This document shows positions 5,412 through 5,412 of a stretch of DNA of 5,412 nt, in pieces. This stretch comes from Bacteroidales bacterium (GTDB taxonomy: Bacteria; Bacteroidota; Bacteroidia; Bacteroidales; UBA932). The position numbers and the translations under genes are program-made. Under the pieces are notes generated by a model, which was given only the letters and a program-made list of their open reading frames with translations, made no database searches and was not told the origin of the DNA. Position 1 is the first letter of the stretch. The number at the start of each line of letters is the position of its first letter. The stretch covers positions 1 through 5,412 of the forward strand of contig WRBG01000132.1 of NCBI GenBank assembly GCA_009784635.1. The letters are read 5' to 3'.

Positions 5412-5412
5412 C

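Noticed and set aside
1..5412. CRISPR array, tRNA or rRNA gene, insertion sequence or phage module
   Set aside because: No regularly spaced repeats, cloverleaf or rRNA sequence, transposase motif or terminal inverted repeats were seen.

Overview
The window looks like Bacteroidota, most likely Bacteroidales. Three things point there: two promoters of the Bacteroides type (TTTG, about 20 bases, then TAnnTTTG), start codons without a clear Shine-Dalgarno sequence at most genes, and a cluster of small-operon lipoproteins of a kind typical of Bacteroides relatives. Genus cannot be decided from the sequence. Every gene that can be supported lies on the + strand.

Positions 1 to about 3330 are an accessory lipoprotein array. 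It starts inside the 3' end of a six-bladed beta-propeller lipoprotein gene (1-123). Six bases later comes a thioredoxin-like lipoprotein with a CNTC motif (130-693). A new promoter (728-759) then drives a second propeller lipoprotein (828-1919) and, again six bases later, a diverged third propeller lipoprotein (1926-3200). The last 136 bases of the first unit and of the second are almost identical (133 of 136), including the stop/start junction leading into two quite different downstream genes. The gap after 3200 carries two eroded fragments: the 3' end of a thioredoxin-like gene (3214-3262) and an internal piece of a propeller gene (3286-3331). The region therefore reads as a tandem array of propeller and thioredoxin-like cassettes that has been duplicated, exchanged and partly deleted. 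The third propeller has about 69 extra C-terminal residues that look like read-through into former non-coding or decayed DNA.

Positions 3364-5412 are a metabolic operon with its own strong-looking promoter. The first gene encodes the carboxyltransferase (beta) subunit of an acyl-CoA carboxylase (3427-4974). The second encodes a small biotin carrier protein with the EAMKM biotinylation site (4987-5406). A purine-rich ribosome-binding-like sequence at the very end suggests that another gene follows immediately, plausibly the biotin carboxylase subunit, but it is not in the window. A 12-base direct repeat, spaced 31 bases, flanks the -7 box of this operon and could be an operator.

Working model for the array (inference): the propeller lipoproteins and the thioredoxin-like lipoprotein are exported and lipid-anchored and act together. 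Both complete propellers share two cysteines at equivalent positions, and one has no other cysteine after the lipidated one, so a disulfide handled by the CNTC protein is conceivable. The biological role of these families is not known to me, and no function is claimed.
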